From contig OZ029917.1 of NCBI GenBank assembly GCA_964023275.1, positions 29,588,005-29,652,004 on the forward strand: 64,000 nucleotides of DNA, written 5' to 3'. The stretch comes from Norana najaformis. Its lineage: Eukaryota; Annelida; Clitellata; Crassiclitellata; Hormogastridae. A program made the translations under genes and the position numbers. Under the pieces are notes generated by a model that was given only the letters and a program-made list of their open reading frames with translations, had not been told where the DNA came from and did no database searches. This document shows positions 23,171 to 35,332 of this stretch, piece after piece. Position 1 is the first letter of the stretch; every line of letters begins with the position of its first letter.

Positions 23171-26100
23171 TCAGCAGGGAGCCAGCGTCGCAGCGTCTGC
23201 GCTTTATTTCTGAAATCTATATTTTCTAACTTTTCGGTGTCTTTTCTGAACTTTTTAATTTTCCTTTCTTACCGGATTTATGCTCTGTCTTTGGTGAGTT
23301 CTTTCCTATTTGTTTCAACTTTTAATCAACTTAAGATTTGCCTAATTTTTGTCCTTTTTGCACTCGTTCGCCTTGCATCTTTACCTTCTGCCATTTTAAC
23401 TTCATCTAACTGCCACGTCATCTTAGATCACATAATGTACCATTCAATCATTCTTCTTATTTTCGGTCTACATTTCATGATCGCCTTCCATATTAGTTGC
23501 CAACCCTTCCACACCCGCTTGCCCTACATTATTTCTACAGCCAAACATTCTTACTGCGCCCAATTTGGCACAACGACTATGCAGTGTGGACGTATGTGTT
23601 TAATTCCTTTATCATTTTTCTTAACTTCATCTCTCAGGTGACCATCGCAGTACCTCACCCACCATACCATCTTCAACATACTAATCCTTCTTTCCGGGGA
23701 CATCCACCCAAATCCTGGCCCACTAGATTTTTATTCATGTCCTCCTCCCTCACCTTTTACCTATCCTCCTCCTCCTTCCAGAATTTCTTCCTCCAGCATC
23801 CTCGACAATACTCAAATTACAAAACAGCCGCTTCTTACTTTGCACGCTAAATATTTGATCATTACTACATCCTGCATATTCCCAAGAAATCAGTGATATA
23901 GCCCTCTCTTCTCACCCGCCTGACATATTTGCCTTATCTGAAACCTGGTTTAATTTAAACATAACTCTTGCTCAATATGAAGACTGTATTCCTCCTGGCT
24001 ACCATCTTTACAGTACACCTCGTCCTTGCAAACCATCTACCCCTTCTCATATAAATCCAACTGGTGGTGGTATTGCCTTTCTCACCCGAGAATCTGCCAC
24101 AGTTTTAGACTCATCTGGTTTCCGTTCACACTTTTTTTATGTGCATCAATTACGCTTAAACTTCCTCACACAAACCTGACTATCTTTAATGTATATTGCC
24201 CTCCATCCTCTTCTTCATATCCAAGTCCTCCATCTGTCTTCTTGAAAGAATTTACCACCCTTCTCTCTACTGCCGCCACTACACCTCATGAATTTCTGAT
24301 TACAGGTGACTTCAGTATACATGTTGATAACCCCTCTGACACATTTGCTTCTGAATTCCTCACCCTATTATCTTCAACTAATCTGGTTCAACATGTCAAA
24401 TTCCCCACCCACATTCACAATCACACACTTGACCTTATTATCACATCATCATTCTCCACTCTATCACCTGATATATCTTTTTCTTTTGACACACCATCTG
24501 ATCATTACCCCATCTTTACATATCTTAACATTCTTACGACACCACGTCCTGATCCTGTCTTTCATTCTTTTCGTCGCATCAGTTCAATAAATATTGAAGC
24601 CTTCATACAAGATATTTCCTGTTCTGACCTCATTTTAAAACCTCCCTCTTCCCTTGATGACCTTCTGTCTTCCTACAACACCACTCTTTCCACCATCCTT
24701 GACAAACATGCTCCTATTATTACCAAATCCGGCTCTCACTCTAACAATCCCTGGTTCAATTCCTATCTCCAGGCCTTCAAATCTTTCTGGCGTCACCTTG
24801 AGCGCACTTACAAATGCATCAGGGATCCTCAACTTCCCTCTGCCCTTAAATCTGCCATAAATAAATACCATCACCTTCTTACTGCAGCTAAACAGAGTTT
24901 TTACTCCTCGCTAGTTCGTTCTCGATCCTCTAGCCCTCGCCTACTCTGGAAAACCGTAAACCAACTCCTCCATCGAAATTCAGCCAGCCCACTTCCAAAT
25001 TCTCTACCATCTTCTTCAATAGCTGACTCGTTCTGTTCTTTCTTTTCGAACAAAATTAGTACCCTCCGTCTCTCTCTTCAATCTCTCCTCCCCAAAACCA
25101 CCAGTAACCAACCTGATGATGCTCCCTCCCCCACTCATGACTCCCACCCTCCCCCCCTCGATCCTCATTATCTGTCTTTCAACCCACTTCAGAGTCTGAA
25201 ATATTATACCTGTTAAAATCACTTCCAAACAAACAATGCGAACTTGACCCTATGCCCACCTCCTTACTGAAAGACTGTGCAGCTATCCTTGTCCCAATCA
25301 TTACCAAAATAATTAATCTCTCCTTATCTACGGGTAATTTCCCCCTCCTGTTCAAACACTCTCTTGTTACCCCTCTTCTCAAGAAATCATCTCTTGACAA
25401 GGAAATCCTTTCGAACTACCGGCCTGTTTCTAACCTGACTTTCATCTCCAAATTAACTGAAGATCCTCTCTCAAATCAATGACTAGCTTCTAACTCACTC
25501 CTTAACCCACACCAGTCTGGTTTTACTAAACGCCACTCAACCGAAACTCTGCTGACATTCTCTCTACAACAAGATTGTTTCTGCCATTTCTCATCAACAT
25601 GTTTCTTGCCTCTGTGTCCTTGATGTCTCTGCAGCCTGCGACACCATAGATCACAATATCTTACTCCACCGACTTTCAGCCTGGTTTGGTTTTGCTGACA
25701 CTGCTCTCCTATGGATACAGTCTTCTCTCCTCCCTCTCTTTCTCTGTTAAAACTTCGGGAGCCTCTTCTAAGTCATGCCCTCTCACTTGCGGAATTCCAC
25801 AAGGCTCCGTTCTTGGACCTCTTCTGTTTATCCTCTACACTACCCCACTCAGTTCACTCATTAAAGCATCCTCCGTTAACCGTCACCTCTATGCTGATGA
25901 CACCCAACTATTCATCTCTTTCTCTCCAAATTGTTTCATTGAGTCTACAGATCATCTTCTTCGTGTGGTTAAACAAATCTCCTCTTGGGTGATGTCTAAT
26001 CTCTTATGCCTGAACCCATCTAAAACTGAATTCATACTTATAGGCCTACGTGACCAGCTCAAGAAAATTCCTGACCCCTCTATCTCCCTCAGCCTGGACT

Positions 26101-27011
26101 CTGCCTCCACCCACACCTTTAATACTAACTCCTCTGTCCGTAATTTAGGTGTTATTTTCGACCAGAACCTTACTTTTTCTGATCATATCACCCATCTTTC
26201 CCGCTCTTGCTTTATGCATATCCGCGACCTTCGCAGAATCCGTCCTATGCTTGACTTCAAAACTGCATCTATCATTGCCACATCCATAGTCCATGCAAAA
26301 CTTGACTACGGCAATTCACTTTTCCTCAATGTTGACACAACCCAGATAAACCGCCTTCAAGCTATCCAGAATGCTCTCACTCGTGCTGTCACCAAAACCC
26401 CCAAACAACATCACATCACCTCTGTTCTCAAATCACTGCACTGGCTTAAAATACCAGAATGAACACAGTACAAAGTCTTATCCCTCACCTACAACACACT
26501 TCAATCCTCCCAACCCTCCTATCTTCGTCAATTATTTACTATCCAACCACTCCGTTCAACCCGCTCCTCATCTGTCCTAACACTTCTTCGCCCTCCCGTC
26601 ACCTCATCCTTAAAATTTGGAAATCGCTCCATAGCCATAGATGCCCACCCCTTTGGAATAAACTCCCGCCAGAATTACGACAGTCGTCTGGTCAATCATA
26701 TGAACTCACCAACACTTCACCTCTTTCAGTTTCTGCGCAGGTCTATCATTCAAGACTCAAAACACTTTTTTTCCAAAAATCTTATCCTGATTCTTCCTCT
26801 TCCCCTTATGTCTTTTCTCGCTACAATTTCAAACACCATCCACCATAGCCGTCCGACTTTCTGACTGCCTGACTCCTGGATCTTGACCTGGAACCGAACC
26901 CTTTTGCCTATCAATTTTGTTTTGACTGAGTGCCTGTGAATAAGTTGGTTCCTGCGACTTAGCTTTTGTTGGGTGCTGTAGAAATCTCGAGATTATGATT
27001 ATGATTACGAT
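23171..27011 (+). mobile_element. LINE 'A' full-length copy 1 (L2-like)
   Basis: A 3.84 kb L2-like LINE. In order: a hydrophobic N-terminal leader (23408-23690) ending in SGDIHPNPGP, a 2A-like motif at 23696-23722; endonuclease with LSETWF (near 23937), INPTGGGIAFLTRES, VYCPP and LITGDFSIHVDNPS (24026-24600); RT with [35 protein letters not shown], and an intact [10 protein letters not shown] box (YADD at 25890-25901); and C-terminal blocks [17 protein letters not shown] and PPLWNKLPPELRQ up to 26848. The 3' end is TTTTGCCTATC..GTAGAAATCTCGAG followed by ATTATG/ATTACG hexamers. A few frameshifts and stops split the reading frame. It interrupts ORF1 of LINE E. The second copy at 56003 is very similar, so the family was recently active. 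Confidence 0.93.
23696..23722 (+). other. 2A-like peptide motif in LINE A
   Basis: Codons read S-G-D-I-H-P-N-P-G-P, preceded by ILILL. The D-x-x-x-N-P-G-P core is that of 2A ribosome-skipping peptides; His-Pro replaces the usual Glu-x. 2A-like sequences are known at the N-terminal side of APE-type LINE polyproteins. Confidence 0.7.
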
Positions 27012-27013
27012 AT

Positions 27014-27490
27014 GACTTAGTTAAGCCATGAACGACTAAGTTATTCAACCTGGTGTAAATTTCCATTTTGTCAATGCGGTGGTGAAGTTCAACATTTTTC
27101 TCTTCCAGTATTTCAATCTTTCCATTTTGGGCCTTGCTTACTATGCCACAGTCTCTTTGGTTATTATTTCTACTGTTTGTAATAGTTTTGATTCAAAAGT
27201 ATCCACCAGTTTTGCAAAACGTTTTTCGATTGTGGGTGAAAGTTTACATAAAGTCCCATTACCAAAGTATCGATGACACAATCATCCAGCACCATTTCAG
27301 TTCATCTATTTTTACGGATTTTTTGACATATTTCCGAACTTTATGTAATCGAGCTAAACTGAAACACAAGCAAACATAAGCCCTAACATAAGCATAGGCT
27401 GAGGTACAGACAATATAAACCATTCCAACTTAGAAGAAAACAAATATAGATTACATCCATCCACTCATCTGCCATCTTGCGGAGAACTCA
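27014..27490 (-). mobile_element. LINE E ORF1 N-terminal region
   Basis: Minus-strand reading gives RFAKLVDTFESKLLQTVEII, a heptad-like segment KAQNGKIEILEEKNVELHHR and IDKMEIYTRLNNLVVHGL, that is, coiled coil leading into the RNA-recognition fold of LINE ORF1. An ATGGCAGATGAG near 27475 is a plausible start; one in-frame stop precedes the coiled coil. Confidence 0.7.
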
Positions 27491-29099
27491 TGAGCTCGGT
27501 GACAACTGGTGACCAGACATTTGGCCAGATGTATTATGCAGACCAGGCAGGAACGAATCTTCACATCCTAGGCAGGCTGTATGGCTTTGAAATATGAGGT
27601 ATGGAAACTTTCACCATCTGAGCATAGTAGGCCAAATATGCCAGAGGCTGTAATTGTGAACTAAATTTAACTTTAAAGTAATCTGAACATTCACAAAATG
27701 TGTGCGCTGGCAGAAAATTGTTGTGCGCCCTATCTTCAAACATTAGAGGGAACATTGGCTGGCGAAGACCTTCATAGTGTGACATCTGAGGCAATTCAAT
27801 GCCAAGTGTCAACTGCAGTGAAGATAATGAGATCATGGCTAAAGAAGTTTTCAGCTATCAGGCTCTGCTGCCCACATAGGCTCCCAGACACTCCATATCC
27901 CAAGCCACTGTCCAATGTGTTTGGTTGTCCTGTTGCTAGCGGCTTTTAGGGGCTGTTTTGACGGGCTGACTTACTGGGACTGGGGAGGTGAGGTATACAG
28001 CAAAAACATGGTGTTACCTCCCTGGATGGTTTACTGTCAGACCATCACAGTTGAACAGCCTCAATGTCTGAGCTGTACATCATTTGTTGGGGGGGGGCAT
28101 GTTCATTCTGTGCCAGACACCAACTATGCAATCAAGCATAAAACGTTGGAACAAGTAGGCCCTATGTGGGCAGCAGAAACCAAATTGTAAATGAAATCAT
28201 AACTGGAAATTTGAATAGTGCCGCTTCAAGAAAAACTAGTCAGAGATGTTCACAATGCTAGACTAAACAATGTTAATTACTATTATTATTATAAGAAGAA
28301 GATTTATAAAGTGCTAGTTAATGAAACTTAATGCACCGCAAAAGTGCTAATATGATCAGGAACCAAAAGTTCATTAGTTAGCAAGCAGGCATTCACTCTC
28401 TATGGTGATGGTTGATGCCACTCCAAATACTCTCCTCATCCTTCCTTAACTGAATCCAAGATTACTGGTTACAGGTCTGTAGGGCTGACTATCCAGCTGG
28501 AAACCTGTTGCTCTTTGAATGGCAGACGAGTCCAGTAATGGTGAGGTACTGATCACTTATGATAAAACATCGATAAAAGCCCATCCAAAAACAAAGACAA
28601 AAAACCATGCTGAAAATTCTCTAATACAGACTCAGTCACAGTATAAATTCAAACACTTGAGAATTATCATGCAAATTTTGCAGTTTGAAGAAACTGCCAA
28701 TGATATAATCAGGCAAAACAACAACCAGTATGGCAGCAGACATGTGCAGTGTTCTCCAAATACTTGGCTGTTATCTGCTAAGCCATGAGAATTGAGACCA
28801 AGTTAAAGGATGACTCTCGGTATATCAGCAACGTATAGCAGACGCAGGAGCAGGATAAGCCCTAACCCCTGTGGAATAACAAAATGAAAATTTGAAACCT
28901 GGAATGTCTGCCATCAAAGGCAACTGACCGAATTCAGTTCATCAAATAGGATTCAAAAGGCTAAGCACACTGCCACATAGGCTGAAAGAGTCATGCTGCA
29001 TCTGAGAAGTGTCGAGGTAGCCAACAGATCCAGTGCAGCCTAAAGAGCCAGTTCACCACCATCCGTTGAAGAAAATATATTTTAAACGATCTTGAGCAA
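27491..29099. other. Unassigned intron sequence
   Basis: 27640-27755 ends in TTAGAGGGAACATTG, which resembles a hAT-type non-autonomous terminus read on the minus strand, but no partner end was found. 28283-28320 (minus) has the AGCACTTTATAAAT..(ATT)n form of a CR1/L2 tail. An open frame at 28519-28788 (+) has no recognisable motif. The remainder holds nothing I recognise. Confidence 0.3.
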
Positions 29100-29470
29100 G
29101 GTAATCTTCATAGAAGACCCAGGTAGATAAGCAGACTGACATTTGGGCACAAGCAAGTTGGTCTTCAGGTAGGTTGTTGGTAAATTATCCTATCTAATTG
29201 GATAAGAAACAATAGTTCAATATTCGTCGATAGGCAGATGGAGTCAATTTATCAAGACCATATTTCTGCAAGCAACGAGTGAAAACCATACACATCCATG
29301 AAGATGAAAATATTAAACTGTTGTAGATGGCTGCAACAGCAGCTGCCAGATTTGTGCAGCATCCTTGATTAGCCAGGTAGGACATACATCCAATTGGCAC
29401 TGCTTTGCAGACGTCTTTTAGATTGATAAAGTGATGCCAGAAGATTTAGCCAAGAGAGAGCTTTAGAAAA
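29100..29470 (-). mobile_element. Possible LINE coding scrap
   Basis: Minus-strand frames read AAAVAAIYNSLI, YGLDKLTPSAYRRILN and TNNLPEDQ, reminiscent of the linker before RT motif 1 in CR1/Jockey-like elements. Weak and short. Confidence 0.3.
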
Positions 29471-29592
29471 TGAAAGCAGCAGGGAATCTGAGGTTCAAGC
29501 TCTCAAAATTTGCCAAAAAAATCCAGAATGATTATGATGATTAGGTTGGATTATGCTGCTTTCTGATCTTGCAAGAAACAAGTAAAACTCAC

Positions 29593-29914
29593 TTGTGATA
29601 TTTCCAAACGCTCCCCGAAATTTAGTCTTACTGAGTTCAAATTCTGACTCATGTTCATCTGAAATCTGAGTTGGTAAAAACACATCGAGAACACAGAGAG
29701 GGCATCTTTTTCTTGATAGAGTGTGAGCTGATCTTGGCTCCTGAAAAATAGTCACTTGTCCAGAGTGTTGTGCTGTTAAGTTTCTCAATTTGACTTTTAT
29801 CTGCAGACGATTCTCAACAAAAGGCTGGAATCCAATTGATAAATTCTCTGATGATTTAACAACAGGAACCAGGTTTCCAGCTATCTCAACAAATTGTCTT
29901 TTATCTTCAAGAAC
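29593..29914 (-). CDS. UPA-domain exon of the ankyrin-like host gene
   Basis: This 322 bp exon has acceptor TACTTTAG| and donor ACAA|GTGAGT on the minus strand. It starts at phase 0 and ends with one spare base. It encodes VLEDKRQFVEIAGNLVPVVK, then IGFQPFVENRLQIKVKLRNL, TAQHSGQVTIFQEPRSAH and CPLCVLDVFLP, matching the ankyrin pattern V-L-E-G-K-P..Y-G-N-L-x-P..F-K-E-N-R-L-P..V-K-V-R-D..G-x-L-x-F-x-K-E-P..NLNITLP. This is the end of the UPA domain, which with ZU5 forms the spectrin-binding supramodule. It follows directly from exon 39385-39613 (TDVE|VLED). No internal stops, good splice sites and conserved spacing argue for a live gene. Confidence 0.85.
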
Positions 29915-30069
29915 CTAAAGTAAGCAACAAACAAGCAAGGATGATTTAGAAATAACAGAGAACAGTTACACACAAAATATGTCATATTTAGCATTCATTC
30001 TTAGAAGGGCCTTGAACCAGATACGTGTAAACAGTTCAAATGCATTATTGTCTAGTAGAAGCGCCCAAA

Positions 30070-30560
30070 TGGTGTCATTGGTTAACACAAGGTTAATTCA
30101 GTATCAGGAGAATAACAATATTGTAAGTGAAGACCAGAGGGGCTTTCATTGATAACAAAGCACAACAGATGAACTAGTATGTCTTGAATCTGTTGTGGGG
30201 CAAGTCATCATCTAATAGCATGAGGTTATCATCTTTTTTAATACTGAAACAGCATACCACAACAAGTGGAAATATGGTATCACGAAGGTGTTGGATGATG
30301 CTTGTGTCATGTCCTTGTGTAAGTCGTTTATTCCAGATTCCCAGTGGATCGCACATTCGAGGTATTATTAGGAAATATGTTGCCTGCACATTTGGCTCAG
30401 TCAAATAATTAATCAGTGCCCATTTTAATCATTTCAGCTAATACACCATCAAGACCAATAGCTTTTTGAACACTCATGTTATCTGAAATATCTTTATTTC
30501 AATGGTAGTTGCTCAGGCAATAAAAATGGTGTATACAAGCTGATTTTCATGTACTCATCA
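30070..30560. mobile_element. Two small LINE scraps
   Basis: 30070-30215 (+) reads ENNNIVSEDQRGFH and STTDELVCLESVVGQ, a pre-motif A RT block. 30410-30495 (-) reads QKAIGLDGVLAEMIKMGTD, the K-A-x-G-x-D-G block preceding RT in RTE-type elements. 30174-30404 between them is unassigned. Confidence 0.5.
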
Positions 30561-31540
30561 TAGTGTTAATTGATCAGTTTGCACTGGTATTTTTTTCTGC
30601 AACAATAAAAATTGCAAGGATTACCCTGGTATATAAATCAGGAGATATCAGTGATCTTAATAACTGTTGTTCTATATCTGTGTTACCTTATATATCAAAA
30701 GTTCTTGAAAAGTTATGTGTCTGTGCATCTATAATTTTGTTGAGACATACTTTGAAGAACTGCTAAATGAAGAAAATCCAAGGGAGCCGCTAGAAAAAGT
30801 CTTTCCTGTGGCAGGACCAGAAAATGAAATTACTCGCAAAGATATTGAGATAGCAATTGAAAAGATGAAAAACAACAAAGCACCAGGTCCATCGGGAATG
30901 ACCACCGAAATGTTTAAAGCACTAGGACATGATGGCATCAAATGGCTATACATCATTTTAAACGACTTCATGAAACAAAAAAGGTTGCCACAAGATCTGA
31001 AAGAAAGTGAAATAGTAGCAATATATAAACAAAAAGGAGACGTACTGGAATGTAGTAATTACAGAGGAATTAAGCTGCTAGAAATTGGACTGAAAGTGTA
31101 CAAAAGAGTGATCGAAGGGCGCATTAGGGATAACCAGTTTGGTTTTAGACCAGGTAGAGGCACAATGGATGCAATCTTCATACTGAGACAGGTGCAGGAG
31201 AAAATACTAGAAGGAAACAACAAGAGATATTGGACTTTTGTAGATTTGGAGAAGGCTTTTGATAGAGTACCAAGAGAGGTCGTATATTGGAGTCTGAGGA
31301 AAAAGGGAGTATTGGAGAAAATTGTGCAACTGGTGAAATCAATGTATGACGATGCACAGACTTCAGTGAGGAGCAATATAGGAAACACAGTAAAATTTGA
31401 GATTTGAGTGGGTGTACATCAGGGATCATGCCTGAGTCCTCTGCTATTCATCATAGTAATGGATGCAATATCAGAAAATGTGAGAAGTACCATGGGATAT
31501 GTTGTATGCTGATGACCTCATAGTGGCAGATGATGCAGCG

Positions 31541-32617
31541 ACAAAATAATCATTAATAATAATTAGCAACTTCTAATGCACCAGTGTCTAATGCACAAGG
31601 CATCAACCGATGGCACACCAAAACCAAGCCACAATCAGGTCGATATCCAGAAGGTCAGTCCGCATGACAGAGAGCCAGCCTATGGTGGATAAGCAATTTG
31701 AAACAGGTAAGTTTTAAGTTGAGAACGAAATGACAGGAGCGACTGAGCAGAACGAACAGACACAGGGAGGGAATTCCAAAGTTTTGGTCCAGCAACCAAA
31801 AATGCTCGTTTACCAAGAACAGTTCTAGCCCAAGGTATGACCAGAGAAAGACAATCAGATGACCTTGCAGAATAATGGTAAGTCTGGGGAATAAGGATTG
31901 ATTTCAAGTGTTGTGGTTAGCCATAGTTCAATGTTTTATAAACTAAAAGTCCTAATTTGAAACAAATCCTTTGCTGAACAGGAAGCCAATGTAAAGATTT
32001 AAGCATAGGGGTTATATGCTCATATTTAGAAGTATTTGTTATGGCTCTAGCCAAGGAGTTCTGAACTCTTTGGAGTTTCTGCATGTTTGATTTAGTGATA
32101 CCAACAAGAATGGAGTTACAATAGTCAAGACGACTGGAGACCAATGCGTTAGCTAAGAATATTCTGGAAGACATGGGGGCATAATGCCTAATTCTGCGTA
32201 TGTCTCGAATATACATATATGATGACTTACAAATACCATTTACATAGTTTGTGAGGGACATGGTTGAATTGAAAACAACACCCAAGTCACGAGCAGTATC
32301 AGTCATCTCAATGAGTGAATCACCCAGTTTTACAGATTTAAGCCATTTGAATTTCTTAAGTTGCTGAGGAGTGCCAAGTAGTAGAAATTCAGTTTTTGAG
32401 GGGTTAAGGAGAAGTTTATTTGCTGCCATCCAAGACTGCAGCTCTTCAAAGGCATCAGACAACAGCTGCACAGACGAGTGACAAGTCAAACTGTCAAATG
32501 AGATGTAGATTTGGGTGTCATCAGTATAGAAATGATATCCCAGTGAATGACTGTCTAGCAGAGTACCTAGAGGTGTGGTGTATAATGTAAACAAAAGAGG
32601 ACCAAGTACAGAACAAA
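31541..32617 (-). mobile_element. LINE 'D' 3' half inside the RTE copy
   Basis: Minus-strand L2-like LINE, 31546-32612, with a short ACAAA duplication. It encodes [32 protein letters not shown] (YADD changed to YTDD), [65 protein letters not shown] and GPKLWNSLPVSVRSAQSLL. The 3' end is an ATT-rich tail at 31546-31565. It is 5'-truncated just before motif B. Confidence 0.9.
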
Positions 32618-32642
32618 GATACAAGGGCATTTCACTGATTGG

Positions 32643-32696
32643 CAGTCATCTCAATGAGTGAATCACCCAGTTTTACAGATTTAAGCCATTTGAATT
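32643..32696. repeat. 54 bp templated duplicate of LINE D in the RTE frame
   Basis: 32643-32696 is identical to 32300-32353 inside LINE D. It splits the RTE sequence CACTGAATGGCAGAGGG, which is intact in the sister copy at 42700-42715. The same TTGGCAG word flanks it on both sides. Confidence 0.95.
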
Positions 32697-34450
32697 GGCA
32701 GAGGGCACTGGAGAGCAAGGGTCTTAAAATAAATATTAATAAAACAGAGACCATGGTATACTCCAAAATGGATGAGACACTTGTGGTCAAGGGCATCACA
32801 GGAAATGCATTGAAACAAGTAGAAACCTTAAAGTATCTTGGGTCGATAATGAATGCTAAAGGAGACTGCAAACGTGATGTTAAGAACAGGATTAAGGCAG
32901 CGTGGCCAAAATGGAAAGATGTATTGAGCATATTATGCGATGTCAAAATGCCGGTTCAAGTCAAAGGAAAGGTGTACAAAACAATGATAAGACCAGTGAT
33001 GATATATGGAGCAGAAGCATGGACACTGACAAAAGAGGAGGAGAAGCTGCTGGAGAGAACAGAAATGAGAATGCTGCGATGGATACTTGGAATCTCACTG
33101 AATGACCGGAAAAGGAATGAGTATATCAGACAGAAATTGGGAGTCGCATGTATATCTGACAAGGTACGAGAAGCCAGGTTGAGATGGTACGGTCATGTGA
33201 TGAGGAGAGAGGAGGAAAACTGCATTAAAAGAATTATGACAGCAGAGGTTTATGGACGCTGCAGTTGTGGACAACAAAAGAAGAGACGGGGGGACATGAT
33301 TCAGCAAGACCTAAAGCTCCTCAGATTGAAGAAAGAAGATACTGAAGACAGAAACAAATGGAAAAGAAGGATTCATGTGGCTGACCCCTCTCCTAGGGGG
33401 GATTAATTCCAGCCAGAAGGAAGAAGAAAATTTTGTTGTTTAGCACAATTTACTGTGCAGTCACCTGTATGGGTTCAAGAAATCTGTATCTCTGCATATG
33501 GCCTTGTTGGAAGCAGTCGATCACATTATCAATACCACTGATGGTGGTGACTTCACCACTGATGTTTTCCTGGATCTTTCTAAGGCTTTTGACATGGTTG
33601 ATTATGATATTTTGGTGGGGAAACTCAACTATTATAGAATTTGTGGGGTTGCATCTGACTGGATAAAGAATTACTTGTCTGCCCGTTATCAGTATGTAAT
33701 GGAAATGGGTGCAATTCCCAAGAAACTTGTCAGCTGTGGCCTTCCTCAGGACTCTGTTCTTGGACCCTCTTATTTTTAATATGCATCAGTGATGTCATTA
33801 GTTTTTCAACAATTTTAAAATTTATTCTCTACTGTTAACACTGCTATTTTTCTTTCTGGTTTTAATTATGACAAAGTTGTAAACTTGTTAATTAACAAAC
33901 TGGTCAAACTTGCACATTAGTCTAAAGCCAACAAATTATCACTAAATGTAAGAAAACCATTAAATTATATTGTATTTGTTCCTGAAACAAAACTTGAAAG
34001 TTTAAAAAAGTCAACAAAACTTGAAAGTTTAAAAATTATTAAACTACAGGCTAATAAATTTCTAAGGGTTTGGATATACAAGCATGTTTGTTGTAAATAT
34101 CGCAATATCAATTACAATTGTTGCAAATAAAGTTGCAAAATCACTTGGTATTATAAACAAATCAATAAATGACTACCCAGTTTAGTGCGGTGAACACTTT
34201 ATATGCCACAGAGGTGTGTATTTGCAATAATATTTAAACTATTGTTTTTGCATAAAAGGACAGTTAGAATAAAAAGTGGACTTAGCTACAAAAGCATTCA
34301 CTTCATTCAGAGTTATCATAGTACAGGAAATCATTTTAATTCTAGTTTTTATTTAGTTCATGTCTGATCATTTTAGTTTAAGTTCTAATTTTATTTTTCC
34401 CAGCACAATTTAGTTTTAGTTCAATTTTTTTCCAAATCTTTTTGGTTTTA

Positions 34451-34603
34451 GTTTTAGTTCTACTGTAACAAAGGTTTAAGTTTTAGTTATAGTTTAGTTT
34501 CAGTTCTACTTCTATTTTGAAAAATAGTTTTAGTTCTACTGTAACAAAGGTTTAAGTTTTAGTTATAGTTCTAGTTTCAGTTTTACTTCTATTTTGAAAA
34601 ATA
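34451..34603. repeat. 76 bp tandem duplication in the hAT left arm
   Basis: A unit starting GTTTTAGTTCTACTGTAACA occurs at 34451 and again at 34527. The surrounding 34330-34620 is rich in TTTAGTT words, a subterminal-repeat character common in hAT elements. Confidence 0.85.
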
Positions 34604-35332
34604 ATATAAGTCCAGCAAAGTAATGTTGTTGTCTATTTCAAAATGTTGCAATTTAGTTTTAGAAATGCTTGCATCTCTAATGATTTTGACATTTTGTTCT
34701 GTCTCCCAGCTGTTAGAAGATCACATAATGAAAAAGTCCGTTCCACGTAAGCCTGGCCCGCTGGAGCTGTAATCAGATCTTCAGCAATTGGAGCCAATTT
34801 TGAATAAACAACTTGATGCCCGGACCAAATTGTGAGGGCATTGTTTCCAGAAAATGCCATTCATCTCCAACATGTATCGGTCCAACTGATTTTAATTAAA
34901 TGACCATTACCGAGTTCAGACTCATTTTCACAAATATTCCTTTCACTGAGTTTTACTGCAAAGAATTGGATTTTTTAACACTGAAGAACTAACTGCATTA
35001 ATTTGATCTGCATCTTGATTATTTCTGCTCGTTGAAACACCAGATGTTGAGGATTCATTTTCTTTGCTTGCTTTCAAAATTATGTACAACTGCACTGATT
35101 TTAGCAGGCCTGCCATGTCTGGGGTCAAAAGGCAAATCCTAACAGTGGGATCCAAAAAACAGGATGCAGTCTGTATTGGCAATGTGAATTTAGAAGTATT
35201 TAAAAACGTTAATTAAATTTTCCAGCATCATTTTTGCAAACTCTCTCGATTTTATTAATTCAGTCAAATGGCATTGTAAATCCAGCAGAGATGGAATTAC
35301 ACACGCAAGACAGAATGCATCTTTCTGGAGTA

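Larger units (their letters stand above)
12600..27490 (-). mobile_element. LINE 'E' (two-ORF non-LTR element) split by six insertions
   Basis: One minus-strand LINE of roughly 3.8 kb is spread over nearly 15 kb. Pieces in element order: ORF1 start and coiled coil (27014-27480), ORF1 C-terminal domain (22770-23110), inter-ORF and endonuclease start (21430-22024 with 22454-22770), endonuclease (21130-21253, 16273-16659), linker (14545-15080), and RT (12640-13499). Key blocks are LNNLVVHGL, VLKLCWDHRGLEIYQQDIST, FTIMHLNCRSLIPKM, TGRGGDVAFFIKEGV, GAIYRPPGQ, FLAGDFNIDLL, WMTTALLKSCKKKSKLYL and NYRPISILPFFSKI. The order and orientation are exactly those of a single two-ORF element. Several stops and the YADD region is decayed. 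Clade is Jockey/CR1-like but not assigned. Confidence 0.85.
30733..33438 (+). mobile_element. RTE-like LINE inside LINE E2
   Basis: Occupies 30743-33428 between perfect 10 bp duplications AATTTTGTTG (30733-30742, 33429-33438). It encodes NNKAPGPSGMTTEMFKAL, VAIYKQKGDVLECSNYRGIK, QFGFRPGRGTMDAIF, FVDLEKAFDRVPREVVYWSL, VHQGSCLSPLLFIIVMDAIS and LYADDLIVADDAAT before the LINE D insertion at 31546. After it come NKTETMVYSKMDETL, YGAEAWTLTKEEEKLLERTE and RLRWYGHVMRREEE (32639-33406). The 3' end is CCAGCCAGAAGGAAGAAG. It is 5'-truncated upstream of the RT fingers and carries a TGA near 31407. The copy at 42572-43436 is close kin. Confidence 0.93.

Noticed and set aside
28519-28788. Open frame of 89 codons as a small gene
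   Set aside because: Low-complexity Lys/Asn/Gln composition, no splice signals, no recognisable family.
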